From positions 1,093,501 through 1,157,500 of the forward strand of contig CAUYUJ010011447.1 of NCBI GenBank assembly GCA_963575745.1: DNA of 64,000 nt, given 5' to 3'. This DNA comes from Prorocentrum cordatum. Lineage: Eukaryota; Sar; Dinophyceae; Prorocentrales; Prorocentraceae. Of the stretch, positions 1-8,979 are shown in pieces; positions within the stretch are counted from its first letter, which is position 1; each line of letters starts with the position of its first letter. The notes under the pieces were generated by a model. That model was not told where the DNA came from and ran no database searches. It saw only the letters and a list, made by a program, of their open reading frames with translations. Position numbers and translations under genes: made by a program.

Positions 1-408
1 GCAAAAGCAGGGACAGTAAGCCAAGGCGACACCTGTTCGGAATGAAGAAAAACTGTTGTCGGCGCTCGCCCTTCACTGTCCGTGCTCTTTTCTGTCGAAC
101 CGAAGCATTTCCTTTGCCCTGGCCGCAGCCAGGGGGGCGCCAGCTGCCTCGCGGGCCAAAGAGCACGGCGGGCTGGACGAAAGGGGGACGTGGCCAAGCG
201 GGAATTTGCCTAGCTGCTCACACTGCTAATTTTCCGAACGTCCCCTGGCGCCGAAAGCTGCCATGCATCGACGACTGGCCCCTCGGCGGGGCGACCGGGA
301 CCAGCTGCGCGCAGCAGGTTTCGCACCCCCCCTTTCCTTCCCCAGCCTTTCGTCCGACCCAAGCAAGGCGGGCAGTCCTCCCCCCCCCTCTGTCAAGGTT
401 TCTGTGGT
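1..408. other. no gene recognised
   Basis: This is GC-rich sequence with no protein motif, RNA gene or clear repeat. Open frames run through it on both strands, but their translations are low in information and change character in every frame. Confidence 0.5.
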
Positions 409-453
409 CGTCGACGACGACGACGGCGGCGGCGACGACGACGACGACGACGC

Positions 454-491
<38 letters not shown>

Positions 492-700
492 GACGGCGGA
501 CGGCGGACGGCAGACGGCGACGGCGGCGACGACGACGACGCACTGCGGATGCCCTTGGGGGGGAGGGGGGGGGGTGCGCAGGCCCCGTGTAATCGACGAC
601 GGCGACGACGACGAAGACGAAGACGACGGAAACGTCGACGAAAGCGACGACGACGACGGCGGCGGCGACGACGACGACGACGACGCGGCGACGACGATGC
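409..700. repeat. (GAC/ACG)n trinucleotide tract
   Basis: Two blocks of ACG/GAC/GGC triplets (about 409-560 and 592-700) are separated by a G-run. They generate poly-Asp, poly-Arg and poly-Thr frames on both strands that should not be read as genes. Confidence 0.9.
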
Positions 701-2225
701 CTGACAAAGGGAAACAATCGCCTCGGATGTGTACGACCCAGGTAACAACTTCTATTCAAAAGGCAATCGTTTTGAGGCTGTCATGCAGGGAGGGCACGAT
801 CCCCTCGGCGGCGCCAGCGACGATCCCCTGGCGCGCGTGAAAGTAAATGTTTCGCGCCCCGCGGGGTCTATTCATCAGCCCCGGGGAGGCGGGCATTTGT
901 GAATCACAAGCTGACATTACCGCTCGACAAATCGTCCGAAAAGGGCCCCGGATACGGTCGCCTTACCCTCGTTGGGTGCCAACGCGGGTCCGTCTCAATA
1001 TGCACATGCGCCCGTACTGATTCTGCGTGTTGGAAAGGGGGTTGGGGGTGGGCAGGGCCCGCTGACTCGATCGACTTGGCTTGACCACCCGGGCAGAGTG
1101 AAGAGTGAGAAAATCGAGGCAGTGCTCGCAGTCAATGACGGCGGTACCCTACGTACGACACCGACTGGGTGCGGAGAGTGCGCCGGGGCGGAAACCCGAC
1201 GAGCAGGGCTGCCGGGCGAGCTGCCCGCGGTGGAGGGGACGGCGGAGGACGCGGAAGCCCCGTGGCCATCCCGAAATGGAAGACGGAGTGGAGGAGCAGC
1301 AGCGCACACACACGCACACAAACACAAACACACTCAGACAAATATGCAGATACACACACACACACGCACACACACACACACGAACACACACACACACACA
1401 CACACACACTTTTGGCGGTGGGGGCATCGCGCGCAGCATCGCGGAGAAATGTCGCATCCGGTGCGCGCGCGGCCGGGCCGTCAGGGGAATACCCGCAGAC
1501 TCCGTGCGCCATTAGCAGCAAGCCATCTGGGCGTGGATGGCGAGACAAAGATACGTAGACCTGGCGCTGGCCCAACGGGGGCATAGCGCGGTAGCGTGCG
1601 GGGAGCATAACCGTCAGGGCTTGGATGGCGAGGAAATGACACGCCGTCAGCCGCCGGAAACCAGCGGAGACGTGGCGAGGGTGGAGACGAAAAAACAACC
1701 GACGGGCGAAACACAGCGTACCGCGAGTGCGGGGAAAGCGCAGCACGTGGAGGACCCGGCGGAGGGAGCCCGCAGCGGGCCGCAATGAGGTAGAAGGAGC
1801 AGGCGGGAACCCAGTGCAGCAGGGCCAGAAGCCCCCCCCCACCCCACACACACACACAAACACACACAAGCACACACACCCACCACGCACACACACACAT
1901 ACACACACTGCGTTTTGCTCCAGCAGCAAGGTGGCGGTACCGTCGCGAGCATTAAGCCAGGCCATGCTCAGTCGAATTCCACCTGACGTAACAAGTGGGT
2001 GGAGTGGAAGAGGCAGCCGCGTGCAAAATGAAACGGCACGAGCGTGGAAGATGCTGGCGAGCGGCTGCACAGTGTGCAGCGACACCGAGCCGAGCCGACA
2101 CGCGACTGCAAGAGGCTGCGCATCACCTGACTGACGGGCGGACAGGAACCGAAAGAAAAGAACACACACACACACATCATTCACGTTCAGCTCTCCGCAT
2201 CCCCACGGTTCCCGCCATACTCTTC
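701..2225. other. intergenic DNA with two (CA)n tracts
   Basis: No gene is recognised. Two CA-dinucleotide microsatellites (about 1299-1410 and 1844-1909) are interrupted by G and AA variants. The open frames between them show no family motif. Confidence 0.6.
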
Positions 2226-2516
2226 TTTGCCTCGTGCCTTCTCCTCCTTCTTCTCCTCCTCCTCCTCATCCCCTTCCTCCCTCCCGCATCATGCTGCTTC
2301 ACCCGCCCGTCTTCCCCCCCCCCGTCCTTCCTTTTCCACCTCCTCCTCCTCCGCCTCCTCCTCCTCCGCCCCCTCCTCCTCCTCATCATCAACAGCACCA
2401 TCATCATCATCGTCAGCGTCACCAACATCATCATCACAACAACCATCAGCATCATTCTCTATCACCAACACCATTACCATCACCATCATCAGCATCATCA
2501 TCCCTATCCTGCTTAA
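2226..2516. repeat. pyrimidine (CTC)n followed by (CAT)n
   Basis: A CTT/CTC/CCT-rich block passes into a CAT/ATC trinucleotide block from about 2386. His-, Ser- and Pro-rich open frames here are artefacts of the repeat. Confidence 0.85.
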
Positions 2517-2560
2517 AATTGCCAGCCAGCATGGAACCCAAGTATGCGTGCCTCGCAAGC

Positions 2561-2648
2561 TGTGCGGTGCAGGCCACGTGGTGCAATCAATGTGGTGCAA
2601 TCTAATCTAGATGGGCAATCCATGTGGTGCAATCGTTGTGGCGCAAAA
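2561..2648 (-). repeat. short block of 14-bp TAGATTGCACCACA satellite
   Basis: The plus strand reads GTGGTGCAATCAATGTGGTG and similar, the reverse complement of the 14-bp unit TAGATTGCACCACA. The same unit forms much longer arrays at 29135-29300, 49540-50110 and 51320-51735. Confidence 0.65.
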
Positions 2649-2662
2649 CAAAGCAAGGCAGC

Positions 2663-2703
2663 GCAAAACAAAAACAAAAAAAAAAAAAAAAAAAAAAAAA
2701 AAA
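2663..2703. repeat. poly(A)-rich tract
   Basis: A run of A with a few C interruptions. It could be the tail of a retroposed sequence on the plus strand, but no gene is visible upstream. The adjoining 14-bp satellite is the nearest recognisable sequence. Confidence 0.7.
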
Positions 2704-2751
2704 CAGTGCGACCCTACCTAGAAGTTGGAGCCCCTAGGAAAGCAGCATTCG

Positions 2752-3330
2752 TTGCTATGCTATGCTATGTTATACTATGCCATGCTATGCTGCACTATGC
2801 TATGATATGCTATGATATGCTATGCGATGCTGCGAAATGCTATGCAATGCTATGTTATGATATGGTATGATATGTTATGATATGCTATACTAAGCTGCGT
2901 CATGCTGCGATGTGTTATGCTGAGCTATGCTATGCTATGATATACCAAGCTGCGCTATGTTATGCTGTGCTATGATATGCTATGCGATGCTATGAAATGC
3001 TATGATATGCGGCGCAATGCTATGATATGCGATGCTATGCTCTGCTATGCTATGATATGTTATGATGCGCTGTGCTATGCTGTGCTGTGCTGTACTGCAC
3101 TATGCTATGCTATGCTATGATTCGATATGCTTCGCTATGCTATGCTATGATATGCTATGATGCACTATGCTATGCTACGCCATGATATGCTATGCTGAGG
3201 TCTGCTATGCTAAAGCTCAGCGAAGCTAAGATGAAGGTAAGCTAAACTAAGATAAACCTGAGCTAAGATGAAGCTAAGCTAAGCCAGGCTCAATAAGCTA
3301 TGCTAAGATGAGATAGGCAACGCTAAGCTA
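2752..3330. repeat. degenerate 5-bp ATGCT satellite
   Basis: Nearly 600 bp of imperfect pentanucleotide repeat (TATGC / GATATG variants), drifting towards AAGCT near 3210-3320. Five-base phasing persists despite many substitutions. Related pentamers recur at 3441, 4725, 28395-29130 and 51975. Confidence 0.85.
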
Positions 3331-3440
3331 AGGGGACGTAGCTGGGGGAACCGCGGGGCGGATACTGGGGGAACCGCCCGGGCCGGTTCCCACTGCCCGG
3401 CCCTTCAAGCCAAGAGAGTAAGAACCCTTCTAGGCAGAGC

Positions 3441-3552
3441 CTAGGTAGGGAACAAAGCAAGGCAACGCAACGCAATGCAACGCACTGCAAAGCAAATCAA
3501 CGCGAAGTAATGCCATGCGAAACAAAGACAAAGCACCGCAAAGCGATGCATG
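3441..3552. repeat. 5-bp GCAAC/GCAAA satellite
   Basis: AAGCAAGGCAACGCAACGC-type pentamers. It ends next to a half copy of the stem-loop element whose full copy is at 4100-4185. Confidence 0.75.
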
Positions 3553-4099
3553 GGATAACAAAAAGCCGACACCAGCACCAAGAAAGCATTTGTTTCACGA
3601 AATGTCGAATTGCGTTTTGGACCAGCGCGAACCCGCCCTGGCCTGAGGAATCGCAGAGTGGGCGAGGAGGGCGGGGGAAGGGAGACGTCGCGCAGCACGC
3701 AGGAGGGAAAACAGGAAATAACAAGTGCAATCGAGAAGCGAAGCTAGCGGGCGCTCTCGGGAGAAGAGGGAGAGAAGAGGGAAGGCTGCGGCATCCCCCA
3801 TGGCTGAAGCTTCACTCCCCCCACCGCCCCCCTCCACCACGCCTGCCCCCGCCCGCCCGCCCCCCTCTCATTCCCCCCACCCCTCACCCACCCTATGTCC
3901 GCCCGCGTCGCATCCCTGACCCTCGTCTGGCCCGACACCAAGGCCCGACGAGTTCGAATCCGCCGCTCTCTGCGAAAGGGGGCGGTGGCCGCCCGTCGCG
4001 GCTTGGGCATAAGACCGTGGCCCCCTCTTGACCCAGGCCCGCAGCCCGTGGCAACCTTCCGAAATCGTCGAGGGGTTCAGCTCGCACATGGGGCCGCCG
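3553..4099. other. no gene recognised; half stem-loop at its left edge
   Basis: Positions about 3541-3580 carry the loop plus right arm of the 4100-4185 hairpin element (AAAAAGCCGACACCAGCACC). The remainder is C-rich, with no recognisable coding sequence. Confidence 0.5.
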
Positions 4100-4185
4100 T
4101 TCCAGTGGGGGTCTTGGTGCTGGTGTCGGCTTTTTGATGTTGCATGGAACAAAAAGCCGGCACCAGCACCAAGACGCCACTGGAA
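4100..4185. repeat. 86-bp stem-loop element
   Basis: Arms 4100-4135 and 4151-4185 are reverse complements over about 34 of 36 positions. They contain GTCTTGGTGCTGGTG and its complement around a 15-nt loop. Single-arm relatives lie at 3541-3580 and about 4663-4700. It may be a foldback element or a miniature inverted-repeat transposon. No target duplication is obvious. Confidence 0.8.
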
Positions 4186-4289
4186 AAGTTCGGAGCGCTT
4201 TCCCTGTGGGGGCTGAGCGACCCAACGAAGCCAAGAAAGCTTGAGATGGCTCGCATTGCCCTCCGACTTTGCAAGCCACGGTGCTTCCA

Positions 4290-4570
4290 TGATAGGGAAA
4301 CGCCCCATGCAGCTCATGGCGCCCCTGAGGCCCACGGGGCCCCCATGGCCCGCGGGGTTTCCAAGGCTCAGAAACCAGATGTGGCCCTGACGAGTCAGGG
4401 AGCCAATGGTGCCCGCGCGGCATGCTGGGCCAGCGCGGCGCGTTGGGCTTATGCGCGCTGCGGCGCGCGTTCGGCCCATGAAGCCCTTTGTGGAACTTGT
4501 GGGGCTCATGGGGCTGGCTGGGTTCGCACGGCCCGCGGGACTCGCGCGGCCCATGGAAATCCGAACGCTC
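4290..4570. repeat. imperfect 9-bp GGGGCCCAT-type repeat
   Basis: Repeated GCCC-ATGG and CCCACGG blocks give collagen-like Gly-Pro frames on the minus strand. This is repeat DNA rather than a collagen gene: all frames are equally regular and there is no conserved start. Confidence 0.5.
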
Positions 4571-4724
4571 ACTTGGGGAACTGGAGACGGCCCGTTATGT
4601 TCCCACGCGCTCAGAGCTGGCATTCATCAACTCTGGACACGCGAACCCGAAGACACGGGCGACGGCATTCAACAGAGGCTGGTGTTGGTGTCGGGTTCCA
4701 TGCAAAACAATACACTGCGATGAC

Positions 4725-4925
4725 AAACGCTGATACAGCAGTGCAGCGCAAGGCACAGCAGCACAGCAACGCAATGCAACTTGATGCGACACACTGCGAA
4801 AACATGCGAAGCAATGCGGAGAAATGTAAAGCGATGCAAAGCAGTGCAAAGCAATCAACAGCAAAACAAAACAAACCAACGCAAAGCATTGCAACGCAAT
4901 GCAAAGCAGCGGGAAGCAATGCGTC
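4725..4925. repeat. 5-bp GCAAA/GCAAT satellite
   Basis: Degenerate pentamers such as GCAAAGCAGTGCAAAGCAAT, the same family and orientation as 3441-3552. Confidence 0.75.
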
Positions 4926-5462
4926 GGAACGCAATCAAAATTGTGACCAAGGGTGGCGGCGACGGGCGGCCACAAGCTGGCTGAACCGACCACCAGGCCA
5001 TTGCACAATCAAAATCGTGACCAAGGACGGCGGCGACCAGCGGTGACGGGCGTCGTGGGCCTGGAGCCTTCGGGGCCCTGCCCATGCAGGAGTTGTTGTT
5101 GTTAACATCCAGCAAGAAATCCAATCAAAATTCATCGTAAGGTCGCGCGGATGTCCTTAGGGTACCCTTGCGTCCTTGCCTCAGCGGCCCGTCTTTCGCG
5201 GCGATCATTGGCCAGCCTTTCAGGTGTTGGCAATCCGCCGCCCAATTTCGGCGTCCAAGGTCTTTGCGTCTTTAACGCCTGTCCCGACTATAGAATCCGA
5301 TTGTACTGCACAATGCATGCACGTAGCCTGGTCAAGCAATTTCAAACGACACGGGGGCGGAGACAACCGGACACTCCTCTTCGTCCTCATCCTGCTGCAT
5401 GTTCCTTGGCTCGGACGGCGGTGCGAGCAAACGCCCCCGAATGTTCAGGATGCGCGGGACCA
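4926..5462. other. no gene; short direct repeat
   Basis: A block of about 32 bp (CAATCAAAATTGTGACCAAG and following) at about 4930-4962 is repeated at about 5006-5038 with few changes, and its first part recurs near 5122. No coding sequence is recognised. Confidence 0.55.
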
Positions 5463-5950
5463 GCCATCATCATCACCACCACCACCATCAGCATCATCAT
5501 CACCCCCACCACCACCTGCATCATCATAACCATCATCATCATGAACATCATCACCACCAACAGCAGCATCACCATCGCAATTGTCGCAGAAATCGTCATA
5601 TTCAGAATCGTCGTCATCATCCTCGTTACCGTAAACATCATAATGATCATCAGCCGCCCCATCAGCAGCATACTCATCATCATGATCATCACCATAATCG
5701 TCCTCGCCGTCGCCATCAACATCGTCATCGTCATCGTCACAATCACCACCATCATCATAACCAGACGCATCATCATCATCAGCAACATCAACCCACCGCC
5801 ACTTTCACCATCATCGCCGCCATCATCACAATTACCATCACCACCGTCGTCGTCATCAGCATTATCACCATCGCCACAACAGCCAACAAAACCACAATCA
5901 CCACGATCACCACCACCACCACAAACACATAATCATTCAACATCATCACC
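5463..5950. repeat. (CAT)n microsatellite at 3' end of YR element 2
   Basis: About 490 bp of CAT/CAC/CGT triplets. It directly borders the outermost repeat (B2) of the minus-strand YR retroelement remnant. The intact element at 54198-60007 has the same kind of tract at both of its ends. Confidence 0.9.
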
Positions 5951-5952
5951 AA

Positions 5953-6078
5953 GAGGTCCCCAACCCCCTCTTACTTTTCAGAACTGTGAATCCGCATGTG
6001 GTGCGCGAGACACAATCGGGCAACGATGCCGGCGGCGGCAGCGATCGAAACGGCACCACTAAAACCAACGTCATAGCC
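5953..6078 (-). repeat. split direct repeat B2 of YR element 2
   Basis: This block matches 6211-6343 in the same orientation, including the shared core GCGATCGAAACG and AAACCAAC. It is the outer copy of a B1-A2-B2 arrangement as found in Ngaro/PAT-type YR retrotransposons. Its outer edge abuts (CAT)n. Confidence 0.7.
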
Positions 6079-6210
6079 GCTTAAGGCTGCGCTTGCGGCG
6101 CGCCGCAAGCAAAGACGGGCCTCTGTGCATCAGAGAGATAAGGCGGGACGCTTGAGCGAAATAGAACGGACTCTGTGCTGCGCCCCCTACACGTTCGCAG
6201 GACAACTCGG
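6079..6210 (-). repeat. A2 region of YR element 2 with spacer and SL-like relic
   Basis: The segment between B2 and B1. It holds a perfect 20-bp palindrome at about 6091-6110 (GCTTGCGGC and its complement around GC). At 6151-6170 the minus strand matches the dinoflagellate SL at about 17 of 22 positions when two gaps are allowed. The A1 partner is not found next to this remnant. Confidence 0.5.
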
Positions 6211-6343
6211 AGGTTCCCCACCCGTCCCAACTGTTCATAACTGTGGTATCTGTAATGCGCATGTGGAGTGCGAGGCCCAATCGAGCAGCGATGCTGGCGG
6301 CCGCTGCGATCGAAACGACGCAACTGAAACCAACCTCATTGCC
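6211..6343 (-). repeat. split direct repeat B1 of YR element 2
   Basis: The inner copy of the B repeat, clearly related to 5953-6078 with substitutions and a few small indels. It lies just downstream, on the minus strand, of the methyltransferase remnant. Confidence 0.7.
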
Positions 6344-6389
6344 AACCTTCGATGCATTCAAAAGTCGCCAACGCTTTTGCTACGCACGT

Positions 6390-6800
6390 CATTCGTTGGC
6401 ATGGGGAGGGCGAAAAGTGAACGAGTGGGGACTCCGCCTGAAGACGCGATCAAAAGCGGCATCATTGAACACATCGGCCATCGCATTGCGCAATGTCCTG
6501 GGATAGGCGACGGCGCGGGCTGTCCAGTGAACATCGGGGCCAAAAGGGGCCCTGGAGAATCTGGTGTTTCCTATTCGCGAACGTGCATACCCCTCGGATT
6601 GGCCGACAACGCAATGACAAACCGCAGGCGCGAGGCAAAAGGGGAGCACGAAACCTGATCGGCTTACACCACAAGGCCCCCAGTCACAATAGTTTGTGAC
6701 AACGCCAAGCACACCAGGCCAACTTGTACACGATGGGCGGAGGCGACTCGCCACATGTAGGATGACTGAGGGTTCTCCCATGAAAAGGAGCACGCATCTG
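6390..6800 (-). pseudogene. C-terminal part of methyltransferase-like domain, YR element 2
   Basis: The minus frame contains TNYCDWGPCG followed about 35 residues later by RFSRAPFGPDVHWTARAV and AYPRTLRNAMADVF. This resembles the end of the C5-methyltransferase-like domain in the intact element (SFCQHGTPWQK at about 54790). The likely role was DNA modification by the retroelement. The upstream catalytic motifs are not recognisable, so it is a decayed fragment. The assignment rests on motif spacing and remembered family patterns and should be treated as moderate. Confidence 0.45.
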
Positions 6801-7284
6801 CTAATAAGCTTGAAAGAACCAGATTAAAAAGCAGTAGAATTCCACTGCCCCCATCAACTACTGACTGCAGAGGAGGCCGAGCGAACGGGGGCCTAGGAGG
6901 TGGTCATTCCTGCGGATGGCGTTGTAGCCACCACGAACAACGCACAAACAGTCTCACGGGACCCCAGTGAGGAGACCAAGACACTTGTCACTCTTGATCA
7001 TTTGCAAGACCCGACGCAAAATACAAGGTCGAAGGAGGTCGCCCTTTCGGACCCAGCGACGCACCGAGAGACCTCGCAGAGAAGACGCGCTCCCCGAGAG
7101 CGTTTGAGACATGATCCGGCCGTGGGAACACTTCGGTGAACAGAAGAACTGGCCAGCTGTAGCCCTGGGCGGGAGCAGGCGGAGCCTCTCACACAGCCTG
7201 CGGCCAGCAGCGCAGGCAGCTCGGCATCGGCGCGCAGGCAGCACCCCCTCGCCCGAGAAGCCACGTGGGCCCACCCTGCCTGGA
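6801..7284 (-). other. decayed link between recombinase and methyltransferase parts
   Basis: The minus frames are open for long stretches, but I see no PC or ENP methyltransferase motif. By position it should encode the N-terminal methyltransferase region; as it stands nothing certain can be read. Confidence 0.35.
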
Positions 7285-8560
7285 TCAGACCGCGCGTCCC
7301 GCAGCGGCGCGCGGACGCGGGCTGCCCCCCCCCGCCGGGGTGCTGGACCTCCAGCGGCGAGAGATCCGCCCCGTTAACCTGTCGATCGAGGCCCCCCTCG
7401 GCAACGCCATTCGCGGCGCGGGCTGCGGGCCCTGCAGTCCGAGGGAGGCCGCTGCGCCGTCGAAGGTCCGCTCCACGTCTGCCATCGTGAACGCCCAGAG
7501 CGGGTCGGTCGGCGTGCCCTAGCTCTGCCTCGCGATGAGCGAGGCCAGCCAGGGCTGGGCGATGCCCACAGTCTCGACCATTTCGCCCGTCTTGCTCGGC
7601 CTCTTGAGGTAGCCGGGATTGATATGCACCGTCACATTGGGCATCTTCGCTTGGGGCGGCAGCTCCTGGCCCTTTGTTGTGCGACAAGGGCATGAGGTGG
7701 GCGTCCACCATCAGCAACCAGTAGAGCGCCATCTCCACCTTGCCACTGAGCTGCCACGCGCCCGCGCAGGCCGCCCAGGGCAGCGGGCGGCGCGCCCGCG
7801 TCGGGCGCAGCAGCCTCCAGCCCCAGAGCGCGCGATGGGCGCGGGGCAGCGCCAGGCGGCCCGCGCCCTGGTAGTCGGGCACGCGCGCGGCGATCGCGGC
7901 GATCAGCTTCTCGCCAGTCGCGGCGACCTTCCCCGCCAGGCACAGCTCGTCGAAGGACTTCGCCACGGCGGCGCCCAGGGCGGGCGCGGCAAGCCCCGGC
8001 GCCCACAGCTTGGTGGGCGCCAGGAACTGCCCCAGCAGGTTGCGGCGCCGCTGGCGGATGCGCTCCCCCACGGCGGCGGCCTCCGCGATGGAGAGCAGGC
8101 GGGCGGCGCCCAGCGCCTCCTCTCCAGCGCCCAGGCGGCGCCGCGCAGACCTCGACATATCCCGCGGGGGGGTCGAGGACGCGCTGGATTGTGCGAAGCT
8201 CGGCAGAAACGCCCGCTTCGCCAGATGCGACAGCTGCGGGCCCGCGGCCCGCGGCTCGGCCCAGGCGGGCCCGGGTGGCCAGGGGCCCAGGGGCTGCAAC
8301 CTGCGCCGAGACTCGCGCCAACGCCAGGGCCCGAGCAGCCGTCCGCGGCGGCTGATCTGGAGCCGCTCGCGCAGGCTGCCGAAGCAACTGGAGGGCGGAG
8401 CCCCGGGGCGCCCGCGCCAGCTCCCGGGCGGGCGCCGGCGCCGCGGCGGGGCCGCGGCTGGCGGCCCTGCGCGGCAAGCGCTCGCCAGTCCGCGGCGCGC
8501 GCGCGTTGTCCGTCAGCGCGCTCGCGGGCGCGGCTGGCGCCATCGGCGCCGTTCAACTCG
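7285..8560 (-). pseudogene. tyrosine recombinase remnant, YR element 2
   Basis: Integrase of a YR retrotransposon, expected to join a circular DNA copy to the genome. The minus frame contains the helical N-terminal region (about 8130-7730: FDELCLAGKVAATGEKL, LALPRAHRALWGWRLLRP, PLPWAACAGAW) and then MALYWLLMVDAHLMPLS, where related proteins have an arginine motif such as LRPSE. After a frame change come KTGEMVETVGIAQPWL (about 7590) and LWAFTMADV, ALPRGAS and RRWRS (about 7500-7310). These correspond to the LRHSGAS and RGRW boxes. The box I arginine and the histidine are lost and at least one stop (about 7521) and a frameshift intervene, so it is inactive. Confidence 0.6.
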
Positions 8561-8567
8561 CTGGGCG

Positions 8568-8860
8568 CCCATCGCCGCTGGACCCGAGAGCCCGCGGCCA
8601 GCGCGAGGGCGGCCCCCCTGCGAAGTACATTGAGCAAGGAAATGCCGCGGCAACGACATTTCGGAAGTGCGAATGCAAGCGCAAGCTTACCCCCGAGGAC
8701 AACGCGCCCCCCCCCCTGTTTCCGCGTCCGACAGAATCAGACTGACGGCGCGTCGATATTATCTCGCTTCTCTCCGGCGCTAGGCCCCATCCTGAACGGC
8801 GGGGCGAAGCGCGGCAACTCCCGGCTGCGCGCGCAGACACTTCAGGAAAGCAATGAGCAG
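8568..8860 (-). pseudogene. RNase H C-terminal remnant, YR element 2
   Basis: The minus strand reads GRVVLGGKLALAFALPKCR, then LLNVLRRGAALALAAGSRV and RRWAPSELNGADGASR. This matches the end of the RT-linked RNase H in YR elements, whose usual pattern is a GDN-type motif followed by RWIPSELN-AD-SR. The catalytic Asp of the LGGKL block is replaced. CFPEV near 8840 may mark the start. It joins directly to the recombinase region. RT is missing upstream; GATG-rich DNA at 9013-9135 lies there instead. Confidence 0.6.
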
Positions 8861-8979
8861 ACTCGCCCCTCAATGCTGCGAACGGCTCGGCATCGAGCAA
8901 GGCGGCCTCGGCCGCGCGAGCCGCGCGGCCACGCGGCAGCCGGCTGCCGCCCCCCTATCGAGCGCGGCGAAAGTGTGCA

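Noticed and set aside
1-12. The window starts with GCAAAAGCAGGG, like the conserved end of influenza-type RNA segments
   Set aside because: The match is only about 12 bases and nothing downstream resembles a viral gene. Chance in a 64-kb eukaryotic window.
4290-4570. Collagen-like Gly-Pro frame on the minus strand
   Set aside because: Short imperfect 9-bp DNA repeat, no start context and no continuation on either side.
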